Position numbers and translations under genes: made by a program
In this document: one piece after another, positions 26,473 to 35,152 of the stretch
Numbering within the stretch: position 1 is the stretch's first letter
Layout: each line of letters starts with the position of its first letter
The notes under the pieces: model-generated
The model's database searches: none
What the model saw: the letters and a program-made list of their open reading frames with translations, nothing else
Told to the model about the DNA's origin: nothing
Assembly (NCBI RefSeq): GCF_000246855.1
Contig: NC_016609.1
Span: 2,666,001 to 2,730,000 of the forward strand
Direction of reading: 5' to 3'
Source of the DNA: Niastella koreensis GR20-10
GTDB lineage: Bacteria > Bacteroidota > Bacteroidia > Chitinophagales > Chitinophagaceae
Length of the DNA stretch: 64,000 nucleotides

Positions 26473-27102
26473 TTAAACAACCCAAATCTTCTTATCCCAG
26501 TTATACGCCCCTTCATGCTCGGCTTCTACATTGATGTAGTTTTCGGCAATGTCGGTGAGGATCTGGTCGGTGTCTTCTTCTTCGGCCAGTGTTTTGTCCA
26601 GCAGATCTGCTGCCCGTTCCAGGCCCAGCGTAACCGCCAGCGCCACCAGTCCGCCGTAGGAAGCTATTTCATAATGTTCTATTTTTTGTGAAGCAATAAT
26701 CAGGGCCGCATCGCGGGTCATAGTGTGCTCTTCTGTTTCCCTGATAATATTCCTGCATTCGCGCAGCAATCCATCCATGGCTTCACATTTCTTGCCTTCG
26801 GGTTTTTGCCCTATCATATGAAATACCTTTTCGAGCCGTTTTACATGCCGTTCGGTTTGTTTCATATGGCTTTCTACTGCATCTTCCAGTTCCTCGGTAG
26901 TTGCCGCATTTTTTACTTCGGGCAATGCCTTCAGTAATTCCTGTTCGGCATAGTACATATCTTTCAACTGGTCAATAAAAAATTTCTGCAGAAAGGAGGG
27001 TTCTTCATTACCTTGTTGCAGGCTGCCCTTCTTTTTTGTATTGGGATCGGCTGTTTCCGGTGTCAACCCGTTTTTCTTTCCTGTATCTGTTGCGGTAGCC
27101 AT
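26473..27102 (-). CDS. DUF892 (YciE/YciF-like) ferritin-like stress protein
   Basis: 209 aa. After a charged, disordered N-terminus (about 35 residues) the four-helix ferritin-like domain begins at QKFFIDQLKDMYYAEQELLKALPEV (about 40). Glu and His residues that may ligate iron appear in YYAEQELL, SHMKQTERHVKRL and QKIEHYEIASYGGL. Family members are induced by osmotic and general stress. The KGG-containing low-complexity gene is directly upstream on the same strand, parallel to yciG next to yciF/yciE in enterobacteria. Confidence 0.9.
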   Translation of the reverse strand: MATATDTGKKNGLTPETADPNTKKKGSLQQGNEEPSFLQKFFIDQLKDMYYAEQELLKALPEVKNAATTEELEDAVESHMKQTERHVKRLEKVFHMIGQKPEGKKCEAMDGLLRECRNIIRETEEHTMTRDAALIIASQKIEHYEIASYGGLVALAVTLGLERAADLLDKTLAEEEDTDQILTDIAENYINVEAEHEGAYNWDKKIWVV

Positions 27103-27141
27103 AGCTCACCAATTTTTTTTGTTATGGAATAATCGTTAAAG

Positions 27142-27168
27142 AGGATAGAGTGATAGGCACTCTATCCT
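27142..27168. terminator. Perfect hairpin between the KGG and DUF892 genes
   Basis: AGGATAGAGT / ACTCTATCCT with loop GATAGGC. The minus-strand T tract is weak (CTCTTTAA), so it may be a partial terminator or mRNA-stability element. Confidence 0.65.
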
Positions 27169-27196
27169 ATGAATAACCCTATCTTTTAAACTGTTT

Positions 27197-28366
27197 TTAC
27201 CTGGAGCTGCTTTTGCTGCGGCTTGAGCTGGAACGGTTCTTTCTTCCACTTGAGCCTGATCCGCTTTGTGAGCGGCTGCCGGAAGAAGAACGGTTGCTTT
27301 GGCTCCTGCCCTGGTTTTTATGTGAAGCTTCACCGCCCATACGTCCAATGCGGCTTACATCTTCTTTAGGCATGCTGGCGAAGCCACGGCGTGAGGTACC
27401 TGACCCGGAACTGCTTCTGCCCATGCCCCGGTTTCCCTGAGACCCTTGCGATCCCTGTGACCAGCCACCGCCATATTCATTTTCCTGCTGGTAGTTTTGC
27501 CGGCCACGGTTATAATTCTGTTCTGGATCATAATCGTGTTCATGTTCCTGTTCGTATTGGTTGCCCATGCCATACATGCGGCGATCCTGGTCGTGTTGCA
27601 TACTGCCAAAACCACGGCGGGAATGTTCCTGCTGGTGTTGCCAGTCATTATAGCCTTCTTCGTCTTCATCAAAACCTTCCTCATCTCCTTCTTCACCATA
27701 ACGCCCCTGACTTTGCATGCCGTAGTCATCTTCGTCTTCTTCTTCACGGCGATAATCTTCATCTATATCCTCATCGTCACCACCGCGATAACGTCCCTGC
27801 ATGCGTCCATAGTTATTATAGTCATCATCATTTTCATCACCCTGTCCGTACCGGTTGCCATATTGGTTTCCCTGCTGGCCATAACCTCCTTGCTGGCCCC
27901 AGCCACCCTGCTGACCATATCCACCCTGCATGCCGCTGTGACCACCCTGGCTGCCACCCCAGCCGCCCTGATTGCCGTATCCTCCGTAACCACCTTGCTG
28001 ATTGCCATACCTGCCCTGCTGACCATATTGTCCTTCATTGCCATAGCCACCGAAGCCGCCCTGCATGCCTCCAAATCCTTCATGCTGGCCCCAGTTGCCG
28101 CGTTGCTGATTACCATAATTGCCGCGCTGTCCGTAATTGCCCTGGTCATAATTGCCATATCCTCTTTGCTGACCATAATCACCTTTATATCTGTTCCTGT
28201 CATTTTGTTCGCGGTATCCATAATGGGTTTGCTGCCCACCCTGCCTACCGTAATTCTGATCCTGTCCATAACCTTCATATCCTCCTTGTGAACCATAACG
28301 TCCACGGTTTCCTTCATTTTGCCGGCGGCTAAAATCCTGCCGGCCCTGCCGTTCTCTTCTTTGCAT
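27197..28366 (-). CDS. Prion-like G/Q/Y/R-rich protein with KGG motif
   Basis: 389 aa of low complexity. Residues about 22-175 are GGYGNQ-type repeats with RG/RGG dipeptides. Residues about 176-245 are acidic (DDED/EEDE runs). A degenerate KGG-like unit (SRRGFGSMQHDQDRRM) is at 249-264 and a good one (SRRGFASMPKEDVSRIGRMG) at 325-344, followed by a Ser/Arg tail. The KGG motif is known from stress-induced YciG-like proteins; the repeat part resembles RNA-binding, phase-separating proteins of eukaryotes. No signal peptide. Long antisense frames over this gene are by-products of its codon pattern. Role inferred only: stress-related, possibly nucleic-acid binding. Confidence 0.82.
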   Translation of the reverse strand: MQRRERQGRQDFSRRQNEGNRGRYGSQGGYEGYGQDQNYGRQGGQQTHYGYREQNDRNRYKGDYGQQRGYGNYDQGNYGQRGNYGNQQRGNWGQHEGFGGMQGGFGGYGNEGQYGQQGRYGNQQGGYGGYGNQGGWGGSQGGHSGMQGGYGQQGGWGQQGGYGQQGNQYGNRYGQGDENDDDYNNYGRMQGRYRGGDDEDIDEDYRREEEDEDDYGMQSQGRYGEEGDEEGFDEDEEGYNDWQHQQEHSRRGFGSMQHDQDRRMYGMGNQYEQEHEHDYDPEQNYNRGRQNYQQENEYGGGWSQGSQGSQGNRGMGRSSSGSGTSRRGFASMPKEDVSRIGRMGGEASHKNQGRSQSNRSSSGSRSQSGSGSSGRKNRSSSSRSKSSSR

Positions 28367-28744
28367 AACAAAAGTGTTTAAACGTTAGATAATAGGTATT
28401 CTTATACCTGCAATTTTAGTGCTCACTCTGTGCGAGTGTTGCTGTTTTCTTTGTGTATCGTTTACGTAAATGCGTTATGCATCCAGTTGTGATCAGGTAA
28501 TCCAAAAATGTTGACTATTAACAAGTGAATTATTAGAAACGCAGCAGTGTATAAACAAACGGTGTGAAGCAGTTTTATTACCGTTAGTAAAATAAAGCTA
28601 TGTACATCAGATTGAATAAAAAAAATAAACCCCACAATTTTTATCCGGGATTTTCATGCAGAACTATTTCCTCAATATGACACCCCGCTTGTTGCTTTAT
28701 TGCTGAAATTCCGGTGGCACGTGTTTTTTAGCAATAATGCAACT
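28367..28744. other. Intergenic stretch upstream of the TPP riboswitch
   Basis: Holds the promoter region of the KGG gene, a small inverted repeat AGGTATtcttATACCT (28394-28409) and CACTCtgtgcGAGTG (28424-28438). No exact TAnnTTTG box was found on the plus strand before the riboswitch, and no gene. Confidence 0.6.
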
Positions 28745-28872
28745 GTTTCTCAAAGGGGGTGGTTTTGTAAAACAAAGTTTGCTCCTGCATAAGGTAAGTA
28801 AACAGAAAAATGAAACCTGAGAACATACTCCGATAACCTGATCTGGATAATGCCAGCGAAGGGACGGGAAAC
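28745..28872 (+). ncRNA. TPP (thiamin pyrophosphate) riboswitch aptamer without a downstream gene
   Basis: All invariant parts are present in order: P1 GTTTCTC (28745-28751) pairing with GGGAAAC (28866-28872); AAAGGGGGTG (28752-28761); P3 GGTTT/AAACC; CTGAGA (28817-28822), the pyrimidine-binding loop; then ACCTGATCTGG / ATAATGCCAGCGAAGGGA (28836-28864), the thi-box core. The P3 extension is long (about 45 nt). A terminator follows at 28879. The next plus-strand gene starts only at 32260; the sequence beyond the terminator is the 3' end of a minus-strand glycosyltransferase gene. The element is therefore an orphan. Confidence 0.93.
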
Positions 28873-28878
28873 TACAGG

Positions 28879-28907
28879 GACTCCGGTAAAACCGGAGTCT
28901 TTTTTTA
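28879..28907 (+). terminator. Intrinsic terminator of the riboswitch RNA
   Basis: GACTCCGGT-aaa-ACCGGAGTC, a perfect 9-bp stem, then eight T with the last bases overlapping the stop codon of the convergent GT9 gene. It sits 6 nt after P1, the usual place for a TPP expression platform. Confidence 0.93.
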
Positions 28908-29960
28908 TTCAATGATGAAACCTTGTTCTCCCACCTGCATCCTGCTGAACTTTGAAAGGCCATATGCCTCCCTTTCTTTCTGGTCAAGCCATTCAATCAG
29001 TTTATGATGTACTTCAGTAAATGATCTCTTCTTTGTCCAGTCAAATACATGGTGTAATTGTTTATTTAAAGGTTCCCAGCGATGTGGTTCGCCATCCATG
29101 CTAATGATGAGGCTGGGTGTTTTAGTGGCGGCCGCAATATGTGATACGCCGGTACAATTGGCGATCAAGAGCCGGGCATGTTCTATTAAAGCAGCTACAA
29201 CGCCTACACTCGTTTTACCTGCCAGGTTGGTAACCGGCTGGTCCATCAGCGCTTCCAGATATTCAGTTATATACGTTTCTTCGGGCGTGCCGGTTATTAC
29301 CACCCTGTATCCATTTTTGGCGCAATGATCGGCGAGTGTTGCAAAATAAAATGGCGACCACCGGCGGTCGCTGCCTCTTGATCCCGGATGCACAACAATG
29401 TATTTTTCGCGGTGTACAAACGGAGCTACCTGTAACAAACCGGTTTCTTCCTGTTCTGTTATTGGAAACTCCAGCTGGGTGCCATAACCCTGAATTCCGA
29501 GGTGTTGCATCAATAACAAATGCCGGTTTATTTCATGTTCTTTTTCCGGGTATTCAATAAATGTTTCATCATTCATTCTGCAATCGAAACGGTGAAACCC
29601 TGCGAGTTGCCTGGGTTGTAACTGTTGCAGCATTTCATTTACAATTGTACCATTGCCCTGCATTTGAATAATGCAATCAAACTCCTCCTGCTGCATACGC
29701 GTAACAAACCCATCCCAGGCTTGTTGTGAAAAAGGCTGTTCGGGCAAACCGGGGTAACCGGGAAATACAATATGCCGGTCGATGTACTTATTAAATCGTT
29801 TTACAAAAGATTCCGCCCAGGGTAATCCTATCAAGGTGATCTCCGCCGTGGGAAATGCATGACGCAATGCGCGGAAGGCAGGCACGGCGCACAACATATC
29901 GCCCAGTTGCAGGGCCCTGAATAAAGCTATTTTTGGTTGTTCCTCATTAAATTGAATCAT
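28905..29960 (-). CDS. Glycosyltransferase family 9 (heptosyltransferase-like)
   Basis: 351-aa GT-B enzyme. N-terminal ALFRALQLGDMLCAVPAFRAL and C-terminal YIVVHPGSRGSDRRWSP, then LLIANCTGVSHIAAA, are the landmarks of ADP-heptose-dependent transferases. It is the last gene of the minus arm; its ATG overlaps by 4 bp (ATGA) the stop of the shifted tail of the GT2 gene upstream. Its stop overlaps the terminator of the convergent TPP riboswitch. Confidence 0.9.
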   Translation of the reverse strand: MIQFNEEQPKIALFRALQLGDMLCAVPAFRALRHAFPTAEITLIGLPWAESFVKRFNKYIDRHIVFPGYPGLPEQPFSQQAWDGFVTRMQQEEFDCIIQMQGNGTIVNEMLQQLQPRQLAGFHRFDCRMNDETFIEYPEKEHEINRHLLLMQHLGIQGYGTQLEFPITEQEETGLLQVAPFVHREKYIVVHPGSRGSDRRWSPFYFATLADHCAKNGYRVVITGTPEETYITEYLEALMDQPVTNLAGKTSVGVVAALIEHARLLIANCTGVSHIAAATKTPSLIISMDGEPHRWEPLNKQLHHVFDWTKKRSFTEVHHKLIEWLDQKEREAYGLSKFSRMQVGEQGFIIE

Positions 29961-30935
29961 AGATATAGTGTCTTAAATTTTATAGCGCCGTAAAGGTTCC
30001 AGTAAATGGATAATACCGGGATGATGGCCGATGTACAGATCATCTCCAACACATGGTTAAAACTGCGGGGAGGTATTTCGTAGCCGTTTAAAGGCAAACC
30101 AACCGGTTAATACCGCCCAAATTGCCAAACAAAGCCACGTGAGCTGTACATTGCGGAATGCAAATACAAAGGCCAGTAACAACATACAGGCTATTAAATA
30201 ATAATGCCGGGGTGTGCGGCCGATTTTGACCTTATCGTATAAGGTTGTATGCTTCTTATATAATAAGGCATTGAACATACTCTTTTTTTGTTCCCTGATG
30301 CTTACGCCCCAGGTGGCTGTGCGCACCGGGTGTTGAATGATGGCGCCGGGAACTTTTATTATAGGCACGTCTTTTTCACTCAGGTCAAATTCAAGTGCCG
30401 TGTCCTCCCGCCAGGCCATAGTAAATTCTTCATCGAGCCCGTTGGTGAGCAACAGGGCCTGGCGGCTGCAGGCGCAATTGGCGGTTACAAAACTTGCACG
30501 CTCCAATTGGGAAATATTCATTTCATAATCGGTGGGCATGCCCGACAAGGGTACCTGCACACAACCCGAAAAGGCAACAGGCGTATTTCTGTATGGTGTG
30601 TAGGCCAGCCAGTATTGTGCCAGGCATGCGGGTTGTGGCACACAATCGTCATCGGTAAAAACAATAAGCTCCCCCCGGGATTTTCGCCAGCCGGCATTGC
30701 GTGCGGCGGCCGGGCCTTTTTTTACGGGTAACGACAAACACGTCACGGTCACCCTGCCAAGGTAACTGTTGAGCCATCGTTTCATGAATTTAATGGTTTC
30801 TCTGTCGGGGCCATCGGTAACAATGATGATCTCGTAACTGGTTTCAATGGTTTGGTTGAGCAGGGCATTGAGGCAACGCTCCAGTAAAGTGGTGCGTTGC
30901 CAGGTTGCTATCACAACAGAAAGAGATGGTTTCAT
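29957..30935 (-). pseudogene. Glycosyltransferase family 2, frameshifted near its 3' end
   Basis: The open frame from 30935 encodes 292 aa of a GT2 enzyme (VVIATWQRTTLLERCLNALL; DDDCVPQP metal site; two C-terminal helices) and stops at 30057 just after NTSPQF. In the next frame the sequence continues with NHVLEMICTSAIIPVLSIYW and ends LYGAIKFKTLYL, a standard GT2 membrane tail, with a TGA at 29957-29959 overlapping the next gene's ATG. Removing one T from the TTTT run (plus-strand AAAA, 30059-30062) joins QF to NHV smoothly. So the tail is separated by a single-base insertion: a true mutation, a sequencing error or transcript slippage. The catalytic domain is intact. Confidence 0.85.
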
Positions 30936-32043
30936 GCAGCGGCATTTTTTTCCAGTAAGAATGAGTTAATAACAAGCGCATCAAAGGGCGATGTGTAAAA
31001 ACAGGCAATGGCATCCCTGGGCGTACACACAATGGGCTCGCCTCTTGTGTTAAACGACGTGTTGATGAGTACCGGCACACCGGTTAGTTTGTTAAACTCA
31101 TGCAACAGATCATAATATAGTAAGTGTTGCTGCCGGTTTACGGTTTGAATGCGGGCGGTGCCATCCACATGCCGGACGGCTGGTATTTTGTCGGCCTTCT
31201 GCGGATTGATGTTGTACACAAACAACATACATCGAAGAAACGTTGTTCAAACGTGGCTCCTTTTTTGCGTGCAGGACCAAAGGCGTCTTCCGGTGAAAAA
31301 TCGTCGATGGTATAACAACCGTTTTCACCCGGGTGAATGAAGGACCGGAATTTTTCCAGATATACCGGTTTACCATAGGAAGCCAGCGCCATTACCTTGT
31401 ACTCGTCTGACGAATGCAGGAAGCCCAGATAAGTTGTCATTTTTTCGTACAACATACCTAATGAATGGGGCATACATACTTCACCAATTTTCTCAAGGCT
31501 GTTGCCATTGCCAACAAAATAGCTTGTGCTGGCCAGTTCGCCCCGGCCATCTAGTGTTAATACCGCCGCTTCTTTAAACGGGGATGGATAGAAAGCACTC
31601 GCTGCATGCGCGATATGATGTTCTACAAAATGCCATTTTCCGGGTTTTATAACCAGGCCGGCAAGCCGCTTTTGCAGGTGATGCGGATACCCATCGCGTA
31701 AATGCTGTGGAGCTTGTTGCATATATGAAAGGAACAGATCGTTCAGATTATTGGAAAATACGCCTGTTATTTTATTGTTATCACCTGATGAATCCTGTTG
31801 CTTTTGCAAGGCAGGATCGAATGAGTAAGCGATATGATCAACATCCTGCAGGGTAATACCTGCTTCCTGTAAACAATAATCTATTGCGTGAAAAGGTAAT
31901 TCGTAAGCTGAAAACGGTATTGGCCGCTTTCCATGCTTGATGTGAGTGAACCGTTCGTCTTCTGCGGCGGCTATTAGCACTCCGTCTTTAATGAGTGCGG
32001 CCGCAGAGTCGTGAAAGGCTGCGTTAATTCCCAGCGTATACAT
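30932..32043 (-). pseudogene. Carbamoyltransferase (NodU/CmcH type) with internal deletion
   Basis: The N-terminal piece (from ATG 32043; MYTLGINAAFHDSAAALI, VEHHIAHAASAFYPSPF, TLDGRGELASTS) ends in FGPARKKGATFEQRFFD near 31235. The C-terminal piece resumes in another frame at MLFVYNINPQKADKIPAV (31228) and runs to 30932 (HVDGTARIQTV, NTSFNTRGEPIVCTP). The roughly 200 residues that normally lie between, including the GGVALN and QGRMEFGPRALG segments needed for nucleotide and carbamate handling, are missing. The product would be inactive. It was the first gene of the minus arm; its stop overlaps the GT2 start by 4 bp. Confidence 0.88.
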
Positions 32044-32259
32044 GGTACCAGTATTTATTAGTTGAAATAATAAGAGTGATGAAAAGCGAATGCATCAAAT
32101 ATCTTACCCCGTTGACTAATCGGGATTGTTCACTCAATGTGTAGACTTAATGGTATATGATAAAATTGAAACGAACGAAGCGTTTCTCTTATTCCCCAGG
32201 ATCATGCGGCACTCTTTTTATGCAAATGCTACTGTTCTGTATTAAAAGAGATTTAAATT

Positions 32260-33240
32260 ATGACTTCAGTTCTAACTCAGCCGGAAAGATTAAAGATCTT
32301 TACCTGGCACATTCACGGCAGCTACCTGTATTATCTTTCTCAATGCAATTTTGATATTTACATTCCGGTAAACGATAGAAAGAACGAGGGCTATTATGGC
32401 CGCGGCAAAACATTCCTGTTTGGCGATAATGTAATAGAGGTTCCGGTTGGGCAGGTAAGAAACATGGAATTTGATTGTATCCTGTTTCAGTCGGAAAAGA
32501 ATTTTCGCATCGATCAGTATGAAGTATTGTCAGCCGAGCAACGAAAATTGCCGGCTGTTTATCTGGAGCATAATGCTCCGGCTCCCTATGCAGTAGATTC
32601 CTCCCACCCTTTATATGATCCCCGGGTGGTGCTAGTGCATGTTACGCATTACAATAAATTGATGTGGAAGAACAATGTGCCGATGATCAAAGTAATTCAA
32701 CATGGCATAACCGAGCCCTCCCACTCTTATACGGGCGAATTAAAGAAAGGGATCGTGGTGATCAATCATATCAAGGAGCGGGGCCGCATCACCGGCTGGG
32801 ATATTTTTGAGCGGGTGCGGAATGAAGTGCCCATTGACCTGGCGGGCATGGGCACCGAACATTATGGAGGGCTGGGCGAAGTGCTGTTTCCCCGGTTAAC
32901 TGCATTTACCACACGCTACCGGTTTTTATTTAATCCCATCCGGCATACCAGTTTTGGCTTATCGGTATGCGAGGCCATGATGGCGGGTATACCAGTGGTT
33001 TCACTGGCTACTACAGAATATGCCAACCTGCTGCATAATGGCGAATCGGCATTCATCAATACCAATGTGGATGCGCTGATTGCCGGGATGAAATTATTGT
33101 TAAGCGATCACTACCTGGCAGCAACGGTTGGCCAACATGGCCGGGCTGTTGCGCAGGAGCAATTTAATATGGCCCGGTTTGTTAAGGAATGGAACGAGGT
33201 GTTCCATTTTGCTATCAATGAAAAAATGATGACTGTATGA
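32260..33240 (+). CDS. Glycosyltransferase (GT-B, GT4-like)
   Basis: 326 aa. The C-terminal half shows FNPIRHTSFGLSVCEAMMAG (about residue 225) with the Glu that follows the donor-binding strand in GT4-type enzymes, then IPVVSL and a nucleotide-sugar site. The N-terminal acceptor domain is short and not recognised. First gene of the plus arm; its stop overlaps the next start by 4 bp (ATGA). Cytoplasmic; donor and acceptor unknown. Confidence 0.82.
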   Translation: MTSVLTQPERLKIFTWHIHGSYLYYLSQCNFDIYIPVNDRKNEGYYGRGKTFLFGDNVIEVPVGQVRNMEFDCILFQSEKNFRIDQYEVLSAEQRKLPAVYLEHNAPAPYAVDSSHPLYDPRVVLVHVTHYNKLMWKNNVPMIKVIQHGITEPSHSYTGELKKGIVVINHIKERGRITGWDIFERVRNEVPIDLAGMGTEHYGGLGEVLFPRLTAFTTRYRFLFNPIRHTSFGLSVCEAMMAGIPVVSLATTEYANLLHNGESAFINTNVDALIAGMKLLLSDHYLAATVGQHGRAVAQEQFNMARFVKEWNEVFHFAINEKMMTV

Positions 33241-34571
33241 AGAACATAGCATTTATCAGTGAGCATGCTTCGCCCCTGGCGTTGCCGGGTGGTATAGACA
33301 ATGGCGGACAAAATGTATATGTAGCCGAACTAAGCATGCAGCTGGCCCGTAAGGGATACCGCATAGATATTTTTACCAGAAGGGATAATATGGAAGTGCC
33401 GGACATTGTAGAATGGAAGCCGGGCGTTCGGGTGATCCATGTAACGGCGGGCCCACCCTGTTACCTGCCGAAAGAGCAATTGTTAAAATATATGCAGGAA
33501 TTCACTTTTCATATGCTGTTCTTTATGAGTACGCAGGAACTGTATTATGAAATGATCCATGCACATTTTTTTATGTCGGCCCTGGTTGCGTCCAATATAA
33601 AAAAGGCAACCGGCATTCCGTATGTGGTCACTTTTCATGCATTGGGACTGGTGCGTCAGCTGCACCAGAAACAGCAGGATGGATTTCCACCCGAAAGAAC
33701 GATGATTGAAAAACATATTGTGGCCGATGCGAATCTGGTGATAGCGGAATGTCCGCAGGATAAAGAAGACCTGATTGAACATTACGATGCCGACCCGGCA
33801 CGTATTACTATTGTGCCCTGTGGGTTCAACCCACGGGAGTTTTACCCGATTGATAAATCGGTGGCAAGGGATTTTTTGCGGTTGCCGCAACACGATAAAA
33901 TAGTTCTTCAGTTAGGGAGGATGGTGCCCAGGAAAGGGGTAGATAATGTGATAAGAGCAATAGGCATTGCTAAAAATTATACCCGTTGCAATGTAAAGTT
34001 ACTGGTGGTGGGTGGTGAAAGTGATGTGCCTGATCCGGGGTTAACACCGGAGATCGGCCGGTTGCAACAGGTGGCTATTGAAAGCGGTGTGTATGACCTG
34101 GTTACTTTCACCGGCCGCAAGCCCCGCTCCATCCTGAAATATTATTATGCCGCAGCCGATGTGTTTATTTCCACTCCCTGGTATGAACCCTTTGGTATTA
34201 CGCCCCTGGAAGCTATGGCCTGTGGCACCCCGGTTATTGGCAGCAATGTGGGTGGTATAAAATACAGTGTGGTACACGAGCATACGGGTTTCCTGGTGCC
34301 ACCACACGAACCCGACCTGCTGGCAGATAAAATATGCGAGTTGTTGAATGATGCGCCACTGCATATTACTATGTGTAAGAATTCCATTAAACATGTACGC
34401 CGTGCATTCACCTGGCATAAAGTAGCAGGCGATGTGCACCAGGTATACAATAAAGCATTGAGCGATGTTCAAAAACAAACAAAGGTCCCATTTACAAAAA
34501 AGATCACCGATCAGGCGGCCCTGCTTCACATTATGAACCTGCTTCCGGTTTTTAAAAGCTCGGTAATATGA
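33237..34571 (+). CDS. Glycosyltransferase family 4, sucrose-phosphate-synthase-like
   Basis: 444 aa. N-terminal ISEHASPLALPGGIDNGGQNVYVAEL is the sugar-binding loop seen in sucrose-phosphate-synthase-like GT4 enzymes; the C-terminal half has LQLGRMVPRKGVDNVIRA and STPWYEPFGITPLEAMACG, the E(x7)E-type donor site. Overlaps both neighbours by 4 bp, so it is tightly coupled within the operon. The acceptor is unknown. Confidence 0.9.
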   Translation: MKNIAFISEHASPLALPGGIDNGGQNVYVAELSMQLARKGYRIDIFTRRDNMEVPDIVEWKPGVRVIHVTAGPPCYLPKEQLLKYMQEFTFHMLFFMSTQELYYEMIHAHFFMSALVASNIKKATGIPYVVTFHALGLVRQLHQKQQDGFPPERTMIEKHIVADANLVIAECPQDKEDLIEHYDADPARITIVPCGFNPREFYPIDKSVARDFLRLPQHDKIVLQLGRMVPRKGVDNVIRAIGIAKNYTRCNVKLLVVGGESDVPDPGLTPEIGRLQQVAIESGVYDLVTFTGRKPRSILKYYYAAADVFISTPWYEPFGITPLEAMACGTPVIGSNVGGIKYSVVHEHTGFLVPPHEPDLLADKICELLNDAPLHITMCKNSIKHVRRAFTWHKVAGDVHQVYNKALSDVQKQTKVPFTKKITDQAALLHIMNLLPVFKSSVI

Positions 34572-35152
34572 AAAAGGCTGTGTTTATTGATAAAGACGGT
34601 ACGCTGATAAAAAATATTCCCTATAATATAAATACCAGGCTGATCACTTTTGAAGAACAGGTAATACCTGCGTTGCGGCTGTTACAGTCGAATGGGTACC
34701 AGTTGATCCTGGTAAGCAATCAATCCGGGATAGCCTTCGGTTATTTTACAGAGGAAGAGGTGAACCGGGTTTTCGGGTTTCTTACTACCCAATTGCTGTT
34801 GGAGGGCATACAGTTGAATGGTTTCTATTATTGCCCACATCATACAGAAGGAGTAAACCGTACTTATGCAAAAGCCTGTTATTGCCGCAAACCTTTACCG
34901 GGCCTGTTGTTGAATGCAGCCATGGAACTGGATATAGACCTGGAAAGTTCCTGGATGATCGGGGATATCCTGGACGATTGTGAGGCGGGTAACCGGGCGG
35001 GCTGCGCTACTATTTTATTAAATGTGGGCAATGAAACAGAATGGGTGTTGAATAATAACAGGCGCCCCAATTATGTATGCAGTAGCTGGAGTGAGGCTGC
35101 CGGCATTATAATTCAATATGCAAATGCAAAAGCCAGTGTGGAACACCTGTAA
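34568..35152 (+). CDS. HAD-IIIA phosphatase, GmhB-like
   Basis: 194 aa. HAD motif I is FIDKDGTLIKN (nucleophile Asp about 8), motif II SNQSG, and motif IV GDILDDCEAG. Cys/His residues CPHHTEG...CYCRKP build the zinc site of D-glycero-D-manno-heptose-1,7-bisphosphate phosphatases. With the GT9 enzymes it points to heptose chemistry; the isomerase (gmhA), kinase/adenylyltransferase (hldE) and epimerase (hldD) are not in the window. Some GmhB-like enzymes act on histidinol phosphate or other sugars. Confidence 0.87.
   Translation: MKKAVFIDKDGTLIKNIPYNINTRLITFEEQVIPALRLLQSNGYQLILVSNQSGIAFGYFTEEEVNRVFGFLTTQLLLEGIQLNGFYYCPHHTEGVNRTYAKACYCRKPLPGLLLNAAMELDIDLESSWMIGDILDDCEAGNRAGCATILLNVGNETEWVLNNNRRPNYVCSSWSEAAGIIIQYANAKASVEHL

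Noticed and set aside
27391-28332. 313-aa and 264-aa plus-strand frames across the KGG gene
   Set aside because: They are antisense shadows of the repetitive GGY/CAG codons; one is His/Cys-rich and the other Val/Ile/Thr-rich with no recognisable domain, and the minus frame carries the KGG motifs.
28697-28996. 99-aa minus-strand frame
   Set aside because: It lies over the TPP riboswitch, its terminator and the end of the GT9 gene; no coding character.
30844-31376. 78-aa and 88-aa minus frames near the carbamoyltransferase
   Set aside because: They are out-of-frame readings at the deletion junction; the genuine C-terminal frame is the one with HVDGTARIQTV.
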